A stretch of DNA of 64,000 bases from Candidatus Melainabacteria bacterium (GTDB lineage: Bacteria > Cyanobacteriota > Vampirovibrionia > 2-02-FULL-35-15), in the NCBI GenBank assembly GCA_016201905.1, contig JACQBQ010000036.1, positions 1-64,000 on the forward strand, read 5' to 3'. The position numbers and the translations under genes are program-made. The first letter of the stretch is position 1. The number at the start of each line of letters is the position of its first letter. A model generated the notes under the pieces. The model did not search any database. It saw nothing but the letters and a program-made list of their open reading frames with translations, and had not been told where the DNA came from. Shown here piece after piece: positions 55,900-64,000 of the stretch.

Positions 55900-55986
55900 T
55901 TAACCAATAGAACGAAATATACCAATAACAATTGCCATAATTAAAATAAATCCATGTATGCCAAAATTATCTACAAACTTGTTCAT
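55900..55986 (-). CDS. 28-aa small membrane protein
   Basis: A 28-codon gene whose product begins MNKFVDNFGIHGFIL and is mainly one hydrophobic helix. It has a good AAAGGAAG ribosome-binding site 5 bp before the ATG, and a strong terminator 27 bp after its stop. This combination makes a real gene likely despite the size. A half-site TGATACC (56046-56052) of the operator seen in the tiny-membrane modules lies upstream. Function unknown. Confidence 0.6.
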   Translation of the reverse strand: MNKFVDNFGIHGFILIMAIVIGIFRSIG

Positions 55987-56137
55987 TATTTCTTCCTTTA
56001 CTCTCACTGGCTTATACCTCATAAAAAGATTTTCTATTTAAAAAATTGATACCTATAAAACATATACCCGCTTTTAACTATTTGTTAACAGTATTTTTTT
56101 TAGACTTAAATATGGATTTATAGTTCCAAATAAAGCT

Positions 56138-57175
56138 TTAGGCTAGGGCTTTAATTAATTGTTCTTTTAATAATACTTCTGCAATCCTGACAGCGTTTAG
56201 CGCTGCACCTATTCTAAGGTTGTCTGCTACTACCCAGAAGTTATAGGTGTTTGGATTGGAATTATCTGGTCTTATACGGCCGACATAAACAGGATCTTTT
56301 CCAGCAGTGTCTATTGCCATTGGATATTTGGAATTATTAGGGTCATCAATTACCTCAATACAGGGCATTGCACGCAATGCTTCTATAATTTGTTCTCTTG
56401 TAACTGATTTTTCTAGTTCCACATTCACACTTTCACTATGACCAATATAAACTGGTACGCGAACGGCAGTACATGTAATTCGTAAGTTTGGTAATCCTAA
56501 AATCTTTCTTGATTCATTAATAACTTTAATTTCTTCTTTTGTATAACCATCACTGGAAAATGCATCTATATGTGGGATTACATTAAATGCAAACTGTCTG
56601 TTTACTTCTTTTGATTTGTAACTGTCTTTGCTCAAATGTTCTTTTGTTTGTTCTGTAAGCTCGTCCATGGCAGCTTTACCGGCACCAGAAACACTTTGGT
56701 AGGTGCTGACAATTACTCTTTTTAATCCTGCAAGCTTATGAAGCGCTTTTAGTGGTGGCATAAGCTGTGCTGTCGTACAGTTTGGATTTGCAATAATGCC
56801 TTTGTGTTTTTTTAAATCATCATTGTTTACATCTACTACTACAAGTGGAACATCTTTATCCATGCGATATGCTGAACTGTTATCGATGACTACTGCTCCT
56901 GCTTTAACTGCATATGGAACAAGTTCTTTACTAATAACCCCACCGGCAGATGCTAAAACCAGATCAATATCTTTAAAACTGTCTTTTTTAGCAGGCTCTA
57001 CAGTATATTCTTTTCCTTTAAATCTAATTTTCTTGCCAGAAGATTTTTCAGAAGCTAATAATTTTAAACTTACAAATGGAAAATTTCTTTCTTCTAGTAT
57101 CTCAAGAAACTTACGGCCTACATTGCCAGTAGCACCAAGGATTGCCAGGTTGATTTTAGGATTTTGTGGAGACAT
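56138..57175 (-). CDS. asd: aspartate-semialdehyde dehydrogenase
   Basis: A 345-aa NADPH enzyme that makes aspartate semialdehyde, the branch-point to lysine/diaminopimelate, threonine and methionine. LAILGATGNVGRKFLEIL binds NADP, NPNCTTAQL carries the catalytic Cys (about 132), and INESRKILGLPNLRITCTAV is typical. It is divergent from dapA (83-bp gap between starts), the next enzyme of the lysine branch. Confidence 0.95.
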   Translation of the reverse strand: MSPQNPKINLAILGATGNVGRKFLEILEERNFPFVSLKLLASEKSSGKKIRFKGKEYTVEPAKKDSFKDIDLVLASAGGVISKELVPYAVKAGAVVIDNSSAYRMDKDVPLVVVDVNNDDLKKHKGIIANPNCTTAQLMPPLKALHKLAGLKRVIVSTYQSVSGAGKAAMDELTEQTKEHLSKDSYKSKEVNRQFAFNVIPHIDAFSSDGYTKEEIKVINESRKILGLPNLRITCTAVRVPVYIGHSESVNVELEKSVTREQIIEALRAMPCIEVIDDPNNSKYPMAIDTAGKDPVYVGRIRPDNSNPNTYNFWVVADNLRIGAALNAVRIAEVLLKEQLIKALA

Positions 57176-57258
57176 AGGTAGAATTAATAATACCAAATAT
57201 CTAAACAAAAATTAAACTAATTGACGTTTCTCTATCTCCAATATATAGTTAATAAGAT

Positions 57259-58179
57259 ATGCAAGCCGCTTTTGGACAAGTTCTTACAGCCATGGTCACA
57301 CCATTTAAATGTAGTGGTGAGGTTACCTCATCACTACCAATTGATTTTGATGCCACTGAAAAATTAATTCACCACTTAATTAAAACTGGAACTGACACAA
57401 TCGTTGTGGCTGGAACTACTGGTGAAAGTCCTACGCTAACTCATGAAGAAGAAAAAGAACTTTGTAAGTTTGCTCAGAAAATTGTAAATAAAAAAGTAAA
57501 AATTATTTTAGGTGCAGGCTCAAACTCTACACAAACAGCAATTGAGGCTACAAAGGAAGCAGAAAAGCTTGGTGTAGATGGAGTACTTTCTGTTGTTCCT
57601 TATTACAATAAACCAAGTCAAGCTGGACTCATTGAGCATTTTAGTCAAATAGCAAAATGTACAAGCTTGCCAATAATTTTATATAACATTCCTGGTCGTA
57701 CTGGAATAAATATGGAACCACAAACAGTGGCTAGCCTTGCAGGCAAGTATAAAAATATTATTGGCTATAAAGATGCTACTGGAAATTTAGAAAATACTTC
57801 TCAGGTAATACAGTTAGCTCCAGAGGGTTTTCTTATGTATAGTGGTGATGACAGTCTGACTTTACCAATGTTATCTATAGGGGCAGTTGGGGTTATTAGC
57901 GTAGCAAGCCATATTGTTGGCAATGAAATTAAGGATATGATAAATTCTTATTTTGCGGGTAAAATAGATCTAGCAAAAGAAATTCATAATAAACTTTTTC
58001 CATTATTCAAAGTATTATTTAAGGCACCAAATCCCACATGTATAAAAGCAGCACTTGAAATAAAAGGAATATGCAAAGCAGATTTAAGATCACCACTTGT
58101 GAAGTTAAATGAGAAAGAATTAAGTGAGCTAAAAGAAATAATAAATGCAACATGCAAAAAAGAGTTAGCTGCTAAGTAA
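57259..58179 (+). CDS. dapA: 4-hydroxy-tetrahydrodipicolinate synthase
   Basis: A 306-aa TIM-barrel enzyme condensing pyruvate with aspartate semialdehyde. AGTTGESPTLTHEEEKEL is the N-terminal motif, YYNKPSQAGLIEHF and YNIPGRTGINM follow, and the Schiff-base Lys is in GYKDATGN (about 171). Asd lies divergently beside it, so both steps into diaminopimelate and lysine synthesis are adjacent. Confidence 0.95.
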   Translation: MQAAFGQVLTAMVTPFKCSGEVTSSLPIDFDATEKLIHHLIKTGTDTIVVAGTTGESPTLTHEEEKELCKFAQKIVNKKVKIILGAGSNSTQTAIEATKEAEKLGVDGVLSVVPYYNKPSQAGLIEHFSQIAKCTSLPIILYNIPGRTGINMEPQTVASLAGKYKNIIGYKDATGNLENTSQVIQLAPEGFLMYSGDDSLTLPMLSIGAVGVISVASHIVGNEIKDMINSYFAGKIDLAKEIHNKLFPLFKVLFKAPNPTCIKAALEIKGICKADLRSPLVKLNEKELSELKEIINATCKKELAAK

Positions 58180-58195
58180 AAGGTAAAAAGTTTTA

Positions 58196-58262
58196 ACCGA
58201 GAGCATCATCTTCTAAAAAAGATTATCGGTCAAAGAGTGTAGGGGGGTTACCTTGGTAAATC
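58196..58262 (+). promoter_or_regulatory. structured leader of the RNase J gene
   Basis: Between dapA and the RNase J gene, ACCGA/TCGGT (58196-58200 and 58226-58230) and an inner ATCTT/AAGAT can pair, followed by a G-run and GGTTACC-TTG-GTAA. No T-run follows, so it is not a plain terminator. RNases are often autoregulated through their leader; that role here is a guess. Confidence 0.3.
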
Positions 58263-58280
58263 CTCAAAAAAGGAAAAAAT

Positions 58281-60068
58281 ATGACCGCTGAACAAAATAA
58301 TGGCGAAACAAAAAAAATCCGCAAGATTATAAAACGTGGTGATGATACTGTCGTAGTTACAAGGGGTGAGGGCAGTTTAAATGGTCATGTGCCAGTTATT
58401 CCAGGCGCAAAGGTAAAAGTAATTCCTCTTGGTGGTATGTGTGAAATTGGTAAAAATACATGGGTTCTTGAATATGAAAATGAAATTATTCTTATAGACG
58501 GCGGACTTGCATTTCCATCAGATGCAATGCCAGGTGTTGAAATTGTTTTGCCGGATATTAGTTATCTTGTTCAAAATAAAAATAAAATAAAAGGCTTGGT
58601 AATCACACATGGACATGAAGATCACATTGGTGGAATTATCCCAATGTTTAAACAATTTGATATTCCTGTTATTCATGGTCCGTCACTTGCTGTCGGACTA
58701 TTAGAAGAAAAACTTAAAGAAGCACAAATGCTTGAAAGAGCTACTCTACACAAAGGTAGGCCAAGGCAGACTTTTAAAATTGGTTCACTTGCTTTTACTT
58801 ATGTTAGAAACACACATTCAATTGCAGATAGTTTTTCACTGATTATTCATACGCCTGCCGGAAAGATTGTTCACTCTGGTGATTTTAAGTTTGATTTTAC
58901 ACCAGTAGATGGTGAGTTTTTTGATGTTTATACGCTTAGTAAGGCTGCTGAAGAAGGTGTTCTACTTCTAATTAGCGATAGTACAAATGTAGAGCGTGAT
59001 GGATATACCCCTTCAGAACGCTCTGTTTATGGACGTTTGGAAGAAGAGTTTAATAAAGCTCCCGGAAGAATAGTCATTACTACCTTTGCTTCACAGGTTC
59101 ATAGAATAAGACAGATATTAGACATTTGTGTAAAAACCGGAAAGAAAGTTGCAATAATTGGGCGTTCAATGATGACACTTGCAACGGTTTCAAGAGAACT
59201 TGGGCATATGAAATTTCCCGATGGACTTTTAATAAATCTTGAAGATGTAAATAAACTTCCCGATGAAAAAATTGTAATTTTAACAACAGGATCACAGGGC
59301 GAGCCGCTTTCAGCACTTACAAGGATGGCATTTGATGAGCACAGACAAATCGCCATTCAGCCCAAAGATACGATTATAATTTCAGCTACTCCAATTCCTG
59401 GAAATGAAAGAGCAGTTGCAAATGTAGTTAATGCACTTAGTGCTAAAGGAGCGCATGTTGTTTACGGGCGTGACTCAGGTGTTCATGTTTCAGGGCATGC
59501 ATGTCGTGAGGAACAAAGACTTCTTTTAAACATTGTTAAGCCAAAATATTTTTTACCGGCTCATGGTGAATATAGGATGCTTGTACTGCATGGAAACCTG
59601 GGTGTGGAGTGTGGTGTCGATCCTGAAAATGTTTTTCTTATGGAAAATGGTGATGTACTTGAACTTACAAATATTTCCGCCAAATTAAACGGTCAGGTTA
59701 CAGCAGGGATAATAATGGTGGACAGCACAAGAGTTGGTGATGTAGATGAACACATAATTGAACAAAGACAGAAACTTGCATCTGAGGGACTTTTAAGCGT
59801 AATGATAACTATAAGCAATGGAAAAGTTCTTGTAGAGCCGACTATAGAAGCAAAAGGTTTAGTACTGGCTCAGGAAGATACTACGCATGGACACTTTATA
59901 GAAGATGCAAAGAAAGCCGCATTGAAAACTATTAATGAAGGCCTAGAAAAAAATGGCAAATCTATTGAAAGTTTGCAGGAGAAGGTTAAAGCTGAATTAA
60001 AAAAACTTATACACAAGGAACTAAAACGAGAGCCATTACTACAAATAGTTATATTGGAATCGAAGTAA
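58281..60068 (+). CDS. rnj: ribonuclease J
   Basis: A 595-aa RNase J, a 5'-3' exonuclease/endonuclease of mRNA decay. After a Lys-rich start (IRKIIKRGDDTVVVTRG), the metallo-beta-lactamase core has THGHEDHIGG (about 109), HSGDFKFD, and the beta-CASP HACREEQRLLLN with HGEYRML; the C-terminal domain ends near residue 590. AAAGGA precedes the ATG. A palindrome overlaps its stop codon. Confidence 0.95.
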   Translation: MTAEQNNGETKKIRKIIKRGDDTVVVTRGEGSLNGHVPVIPGAKVKVIPLGGMCEIGKNTWVLEYENEIILIDGGLAFPSDAMPGVEIVLPDISYLVQNKNKIKGLVITHGHEDHIGGIIPMFKQFDIPVIHGPSLAVGLLEEKLKEAQMLERATLHKGRPRQTFKIGSLAFTYVRNTHSIADSFSLIIHTPAGKIVHSGDFKFDFTPVDGEFFDVYTLSKAAEEGVLLLISDSTNVERDGYTPSERSVYGRLEEEFNKAPGRIVITTFASQVHRIRQILDICVKTGKKVAIIGRSMMTLATVSRELGHMKFPDGLLINLEDVNKLPDEKIVILTTGSQGEPLSALTRMAFDEHRQIAIQPKDTIIISATPIPGNERAVANVVNALSAKGAHVVYGRDSGVHVSGHACREEQRLLLNIVKPKYFLPAHGEYRMLVLHGNLGVECGVDPENVFLMENGDVLELTNISAKLNGQVTAGIIMVDSTRVGDVDEHIIEQRQKLASEGLLSVMITISNGKVLVEPTIEAKGLVLAQEDTTHGHFIEDAKKAALKTINEGLEKNGKSIESLQEKVKAELKKLIHKELKREPLLQIVILESK

Positions 60069-60092
60069 GAATGTAGCATTTTACGTTCCTAC
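60065..60092. repeat. GTAA/GTAG palindrome at the end of the RNase J gene
   Basis: A 28-bp imperfect palindrome starting GTAAGAATGTAGC and ending ACGTTCCTAC; it includes the TAA of the RNase J gene. On the minus strand it begins GTAGGAACGT, matching the REP-like family. Confidence 0.7.
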
Positions 60093-60136
60093 AATATGCC
60101 AAACAAAACATAACCATTATTGGGTATTATAATTTT

Positions 60137-60379
60137 GTGTATATTACCAAATTAAAAACAGCCAATATTCACGAAGTAGATGTAAACGAACTGCCCGATA
60201 AGAAGCTAATTGGCAGACTTCTTTTGGAAGAGACTATAAAATTTCCTGGTGATATTTTAATAATGGATAATAAAAGTTATATTACTGTTGAAAAAGTACA
60301 TCATTATTATTTTGATGGGGCAAAATATCAGTTTGCAAAGACAAGCTTACACGTAAAAGCACTTAAAAATTTTTGCTAG
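60137..60379 (+). CDS. small conserved-looking protein, 80 aa
   Basis: An 80-aa protein, probably a small beta-rich fold, with VDVNELPDKKLIGRLLLEET, FPGDILIMDNKSYITVEK and HHYYFDGAKYQFAKTSLHV. It reminds me of small conserved cyanobacterial proteins, but I cannot name a family. The start is GTG at 60137, and TATAAT (60128-60133) ends 3 bp before it, so the mRNA would be leaderless. Its end overlaps the convergent B3 gene by 4 bp. Confidence 0.6.
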   Translation: MYITKLKTANIHEVDVNELPDKKLIGRLLLEETIKFPGDILIMDNKSYITVEKVHHYYFDGAKYQFAKTSLHVKALKNFC

Positions 60380-60486
60380 CTTTTCTTTTCTTTCTTGTTA
60401 GCATCTTTAACTGCAATATAAGCATATAGAAGAGCTGGAACAGCTAAAAATAAAATAGCTATAAAAAGTTTAAGATCTTCACTCAT
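60376..60486 (-). CDS. tiny membrane protein B3 (partner of A3)
   Basis: A 36-aa protein starting MSEDLKLFIAIL with one transmembrane helix (about 5-25) and a Lys-rich tail. Its ATG overlaps the stop of A3 (ATGA), with AAAGGAG upstream as ribosome-binding site, so it is translationally coupled. It matches B1 and B2 in size and layout. Confidence 0.65.
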   Translation of the reverse strand: MSEDLKLFIAILFLAVPALLYAYIAVKDANKKEKKS

Positions 60487-60695
60487 TTTTTATTTTTCTC
60501 CTTTAAAACAAATCTTCCTGAGTAAAGCAGAATTAAACCAAGTACACATACAATTATACCCATAATCAGACTTGTGCCTGAAATGCTCTTATTAGATACA
60601 ATCTTTTGAAATGCTATTGAACCAAGTGGTGCTAAAAAAGCAAAACCAATGTTTCTGAAAATACTAGAATCATACTTTTGCTCTTCAGTGATCAT
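60483..60695 (-). CDS. tiny membrane protein A3 (three-copy family)
   Basis: A 70-aa homologue of A1 and A2: EEQKY at 4-8, IGFAFLAPLGSIAFQKIV at about 16-33, and a second helix ending GRFVLKEKNKK. An open frame runs further upstream, but alignment of the three copies and the position of the -10 box fix the start at 60695. TATATT (60703-60708) ends 7 bp before it. B3 overlaps its stop. Confidence 0.72.
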   Translation of the reverse strand: MITEEQKYDSSIFRNIGFAFLAPLGSIAFQKIVSNKSISGTSLIMGIIVCVLGLILLYSGRFVLKEKNKK

Positions 60696-60729
60696 ACTGA
60701 TGAATATAGCAAAAGTTCTCTTAAAGGTC

Positions 60730-60746
60730 TGTAACCAAAGGTTACA
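60730..60746 (-). promoter_or_regulatory. palindromic operator, module 3, proximal site
   Basis: On the minus strand TGTAACCTTTGGTTACA, exactly 21 bp before the -10 box of A3 and 34 bp before its start codon, the same geometry as module 1. Confidence 0.65.
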
Positions 60747-60777
60747 TCTTGAAAATTTAATAAAGTTTAATTTTTTA

Positions 60778-60794
60778 TGTAACCATTGGTTACA
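60778..60794 (-). promoter_or_regulatory. palindromic operator, module 3, distal site
   Basis: TGTAACCATTGGTTACA, a second perfect copy with its centre 48 bp from the proximal one. It covers the stop codon of ftsY. Two sites in tandem could bind a regulator cooperatively. Confidence 0.6.
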
Positions 60795-61728
60795 TAAAAA
60801 ATCCTTCCAAATATTCATCCAGATTAAAATCCACAAGGTCATCTATTTTTTCACCAAGTCCTATTAATTTTACGGGCAAAGATAGTTTGTTCATTATGTT
60901 TAAAACTACACCGCCTTTTGCTGAGCTGTCCAGCTTAGCAAGGACTATTCCTGTAAGCCCTATTGCTTTTGAAAAAAGCTCAGCCTGAGTAATTGCATTT
61001 TGACCAATGGTTGCATCTAGAACTATTAATTTTTCATACTGTTGAGGCAATTCATGAATTGCCTTTACAATGACCTGATCTATCTTTTTTAACTCATCCA
61101 TTAAATTAGTCTGTGAATGTAGTCTTCCTGCTGTATCAATTAAAAGCAAGTTATAGTTTTCTTTTTTTGCTTTTTCAATTGCACTGAAAACCACAGCATC
61201 TGGTTTTTTAATTTCAAGTGGTGCAAAGATTTCTACACCTGCTCTTTCTGCCCAGATTAAAAGCTGATCTCCTGCTGCTGCACGAAATGTATCTGCTGCT
61301 ACTATTAAAACCTTTGCACCATTTTCTTTAAATCTTTTAGCTAGTTTACCTATTGATGTGGTTTTTCCTGAGCCATTTACACCTACGACTAAAAAGATAT
61401 TTAATTTGTTGGTGTCATGTTGTATGGAAGGACTGGATGCCCCAGCTCCTACAGTATTTTTTATAACCTCTTTAACCTTATTTTTAAAATCAATTTCTTT
61501 TATTTTCTGATTTTGAATCTGCTTTTTTAAATTTGAAACAATTTCTTCTGATAACTCAGCCCCAATGTCTGCTTTGATAAATCGCTCAAATAAATCATTA
61601 TAGAATTCATCATTAATATTGATAGATTCATTATTTATTTCTGCAGGGTCATAGCATGCTATGACCCTACGAGTTTTAAATAATGCATCTTTTATTTTTG
61701 ATATGTTGTCTTTCAACCAGTTAGACAT
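60790..61728 (-). CDS. ftsY: signal recognition particle receptor FtsY
   Basis: A 312-aa SRP receptor GTPase that docks ribosomes making membrane proteins. The N-terminal four-helix N domain is followed by the G domain: GVNGSGKTTSIGKLAK (about 115-130), ADTFRAAAGDQL, DTAGRLHSQTNLMDEL and LAKLDSSAKGG. There is no long acidic A domain. A GCAG/GTAG palindrome encodes RRVIACYDPAE near residues 20-30, and a weaker one may lie at 61422-61452. Its 3' end meets an operator site of the tiny-membrane module. Confidence 0.95.
   Translation of the reverse strand: MSNWLKDNISKIKDALFKTRRVIACYDPAEINNESININDEFYNDLFERFIKADIGAELSEEIVSNLKKQIQNQKIKEIDFKNKVKEVIKNTVGAGASSPSIQHDTNKLNIFLVVGVNGSGKTTSIGKLAKRFKENGAKVLIVAADTFRAAAGDQLLIWAERAGVEIFAPLEIKKPDAVVFSAIEKAKKENYNLLLIDTAGRLHSQTNLMDELKKIDQVIVKAIHELPQQYEKLIVLDATIGQNAITQAELFSKAIGLTGIVLAKLDSSAKGGVVLNIMNKLSLPVKLIGLGEKIDDLVDFNLDEYLEGFFM
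61643..61670. repeat. GTAG palindrome inside ftsY
   Basis: A 28-bp palindrome (GCAGGGTCATAGC / GCTATGACCCTAC) in frame near the start of ftsY, read as RVIACYDPA. It matches the REP-like family in length, centre (GCATGC) and ends. Confidence 0.85.
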
Positions 61729-61887
61729 GTTTAATATTATAAGATTAATTTGAAATTACTTGTTGTACTCAATGGTTGAATTGATTAGGTGAGAGGAATT
61801 TAATCTAAGTATCTTGTACGTTAAGAAGGTAATAGTGTATTCTAAAGTTAATTAAAATATCAGTAATATTTTCAGGAGGAAATACAA

Positions 61888-62763
61888 ATGGTTAGTTTAT
61901 TAAATGGAGTACATGAATTAGTCCAAAGAAATAATACTTTAAGTCCACTATTAAATGAAGAGTTTAAAAAGGGAAGAAAACCTTCAGGCATATATTTTAA
62001 AAAAGATGACAAAGCAAGCAGTGGGGGAGCAAGCGGGTCTTTAGATGAAACAGTTAAAGGATTAATTAATGATTTAAAAAATAAAAACTCAAATATTAGA
62101 ATAAATACGCTTCAAGTTCTCGTGAGATTAGGAGAAGAGGCAAATGCTGCAGTACCGGTATTAATTAAAAAATTGAAGAGTGAAAAAGATCTAAGTGTTC
62201 GAAACTATGTGGTATATACAATTGGTTCTATGGGAGAAAAAGCAGTACCAAGATTAATTAAAGTATTGAAGGATGAAGATCCTGGTATTCGAAAAGGTGC
62301 AGCACAAGCTCTTGAAAGAATAGGAGAAAAAGCAAGTGCTGCAGTACCAGCATTAATTGAAACTTTAAAAGATGAAGATAAAGATGTTCGAGCTTATACA
62401 GCAAGTGCTCTTACAAAAATAGGAGAAGCAGCAGTACCAGCATTAATTAATATATTGAATGATGAGAACTTAGATATTCAAAGATGTGCTGTAAATATTC
62501 TCGGAGGAATAGGAGAAAAAGCAGTACCAGGATTAATGAAGTCATTTGAGAATGGAACCTCAAACGTTCAAACTCAATCCGATGCATTATGGACTCTTCA
62601 ACACATAGGAGAAAAAGCAGTACCAGTGCTAATGAAAATAGCATTGAATCACCAAAATCCAACCATTAGAGAAGGTGCGGCAGATGCTATTGGAAAAATA
62701 GGTGAAAAGAACAATTACCATAGAGTAATGGTAGAACTAATTAAGGCTCTAGGGAAAAAATAA
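61888..62763 (+). CDS. HEAT-repeat protein
   Basis: A 291-aa protein of PBS-lyase-like HEAT repeats. From about residue 55 on, units of roughly 31 residues recur with the pattern GEKAVPxLIKxLKDED. The N-terminal 50 residues are unrelated and end in a Gly/Ser linker. HEAT repeats bind proteins; in cyanobacteria such units also occur in phycobilin lyases, but nothing here points to that. A strong CAGGAGGAAA precedes the ATG. Confidence 0.85.
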   Translation: MVSLLNGVHELVQRNNTLSPLLNEEFKKGRKPSGIYFKKDDKASSGGASGSLDETVKGLINDLKNKNSNIRINTLQVLVRLGEEANAAVPVLIKKLKSEKDLSVRNYVVYTIGSMGEKAVPRLIKVLKDEDPGIRKGAAQALERIGEKASAAVPALIETLKDEDKDVRAYTASALTKIGEAAVPALINILNDENLDIQRCAVNILGGIGEKAVPGLMKSFENGTSNVQTQSDALWTLQHIGEKAVPVLMKIALNHQNPTIREGAADAIGKIGEKNNYHRVMVELIKALGKK

Positions 62764-62860
62764 ACTCTATTAGGTAATATTACAAACCATTATTAGGATA
62801 ATCAAGGATAGATTCTAACTCTCTACAACTCTTTTTGGATATAATCGATCCTAGTTTTGT

Positions 62861-64000
62861 ATGAAAGATTTTAAAAAAGTCGCATTATTACCTTTGGACA
62901 ATCGCCCAGTATCTTATTTGCTTCCAAAACAAATTGCAGATTTTTCTGGTATAGATTTACTTTTGCCTGAGAGAAAATATTTAGGTGATTTACATCAAAG
63001 CTCTAATTTGATTTATGTTGAAAACTGGTTGAAGAGTTTTACTGATATTGATTTCTTACTAATTTCTCTTGATAACTGGGTTTATGGTGGATTGGTTCAG
63101 AGTAGAAAACATTCATTTGAATTGGAGGAATTAAAATCACGCGTTAACTTGTTAAGAAATCATTTTAGGGAATTGTTACAACAATCCCCTACAGTATATG
63201 GATTCTCTTCCATAATGCGCATACCAAACTACAACAGCTCTGAGGAAGAAAAGGATTACTGGAAAGATTATGGGGAAAAAGTTTTTAAGTGGTCTGAGCT
63301 TATGCATAAGGTAGGAAGGGGTGTTCAAGAAGAAGGAATTTCTCATGAGCATCTCTTAGAAAACTGGTATCAAAGTTCAAAACTAATTCCTCCTCATGTT
63401 CTTGCTGACTACAAAAGCCATAGAGATAAAAATTTAACAATTAATCTTTTATGGCTTGAATTATTGCACGAGCAATGCTTTAAATATCTAATTTTTTCAT
63501 GTGATGATTCAGCTCTATATGGCATGAATGTAATAGAAGCTGAATATATAAATCAAGAAATTAAAAAACATAATTTTATATCCAAAGCAAAAGTTATATC
63601 TGGTACAGATGAAATACCCTTGGTTTTGCTTACTAAAGCTATTTTGGAAAAGTCAGAAAAAAAACCAATGATTTCAATTTACTTTAATAGTGTAGAAGGA
63701 ATGAGTCAGAGAGCCAGATATGAATCAAACTCAATCCATGCTTCCGTTTTGAATCAGATTGAAACTTTAGGTATTGAAATGAAAGATTTTAATGATTCGG
63801 ATATTGTTCTATATATTCATCTTGCAGACTCACCACAAGGTGATCATATTTTTCATAATTTGCCAGGCGATACTAAAAGCAATATTTCTAAATTAGTAAA
63901 ACTTTTGGAAGGAACAAGTAAACCATTTATTTTAGTAGATTTAGCATATGCAAATGGTGCAGATCCACTACTAATAGAAGCTTTACTGAAAGCAAAAATT
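62861..64000 (+). CDS. DUF4127 family protein, truncated by window end
   Basis: The first 380 codons of a protein that continues past the window. It begins VALLPLDNRPVSYLLPKQIA, then has SLDNWVYGGLVQSR, GFSSIMRIPNYNSS, IFSCDDSALYGMNV and GTDEIPLVLL, the wording of DUF4127. The family is of unknown function and is usually about 500 aa long. No ribosome-binding site is obvious. Confidence 0.85.
   Translation, partial: MKDFKKVALLPLDNRPVSYLLPKQIADFSGIDLLLPERKYLGDLHQSSNLIYVENWLKSFTDIDFLLISLDNWVYGGLVQSRKHSFELEELKSRVNLLRNHFRELLQQSPTVYGFSSIMRIPNYNSSEEEKDYWKDYGEKVFKWSELMHKVGRGVQEEGISHEHLLENWYQSSKLIPPHVLADYKSHRDKNLTINLLWLELLHEQCFKYLIFSCDDSALYGMNVIEAEYINQEIKKHNFISKAKVISGTDEIPLVLLTKAILEKSEKKPMISIYFNSVEGMSQRARYESNSIHASVLNQIETLGIEMKDFNDSDIVLYIHLADSPQGDHIFHNLPGDTKSNISKLVKLLEGTSKPFILVDLAYANGADPLLIEALLKAKI

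Noticed and set aside
61422-61452. Second GTAG palindrome in ftsY
   Set aside because: The arms pair only in part; kept as a remark in the ftsY entry, not as a separate repeat.

Overview
The window is an AT-rich stretch of bacterial chromosome dominated by housekeeping genes, with no rRNA, tRNA, CRISPR array or prophage that I can see. LptB, an LptF/LptG permease, FabI and an MsbA-like exporter indicate a Gram-negative envelope. A cyanobacterial-type SSB, an OmpR-family response regulator resembling cyanobacterial RpaA/RpaB, RNase J, an ABC1/UbiB kinase and GTAG-type palindromes like those of cyanobacteria suggest a non-photosynthetic relative of Cyanobacteria (Melainabacteria/Vampirovibrionia-like). 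That placement is an inference; no photosynthesis gene is present.

Layout. 1-3.2 kb: a decayed alcohol-dehydrogenase fragment, a pair of tiny membrane proteins, an Fe-alcohol dehydrogenase and a Phd/RelE-type toxin-antitoxin pair. 3.2-15.3 kb: groES-groEL, an oligopeptide-binding protein with a LysM protein, mnmE, a GAF-GGDEF protein and a TldD protease. 15.5-22.7 kb: purA overlapping a D12 adenine methyltransferase, a HEAT-like protein, two paralogous methyltransferase-like genes, a lysine/saccharopine-type dehydrogenase and ssb. 22.8-36.5 kb: ABC1 kinase, an amidase carrying two repeat insertions, a second tiny-membrane pair, ruvA, trxA, a flippase-like protein, ABC exporter, TetR regulator, fabI, lptB-lptF/G, a REP-associated transposase, mnmA with an 8-bp tandem repeat, and a Sua5/TsaC protein. 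36.5-55.7 kb: several uncharacterised proteins, dtd, dus, an ACT protein, def, two PfkB-type kinases, miaB, a PLP lyase, a BMP lipoprotein, a response regulator, proS with an upstream sigma factor, and mrp. 55.7-64 kb: asd and dapA (divergent), RNase J, the third tiny-membrane pair, ftsY, a HEAT protein and a truncated DUF4127 gene.

Three observations cut across the window. (1) A two-gene module of very small membrane proteins (67-79 aa plus 36-41 aa) occurs three times. A palindrome TGTAACCNNNGGTTACA or its TGTAACCNNNGGTATCA variant lies upstream of each module and also upstream of the transposase; in two modules the palindrome, the -10 box and the start codon have the same tight spacing, and the transcripts look near-leaderless. 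This is the best candidate for an undescribed system. (2) At least eight 27-29 bp palindromes starting GTAG/GCAG/GTTG are spread over the window together with one REP-associated tyrosine transposase; five lie in frame inside proteins. Larger inverted repeats, some carrying a nested 27-bp element, also contribute coding sequence. (3) mnmA contains 16 tandem 8-bp units in frame, so a change of copy number not divisible by three would shift the frame, suggesting possible phase variation of a tRNA-thiolation enzyme.

Many genes lack a clear Shine-Dalgarno sequence while others (groEL, the antitoxin, the HEAT gene, ssb) have strong ones, so start sites for the former are less certain.
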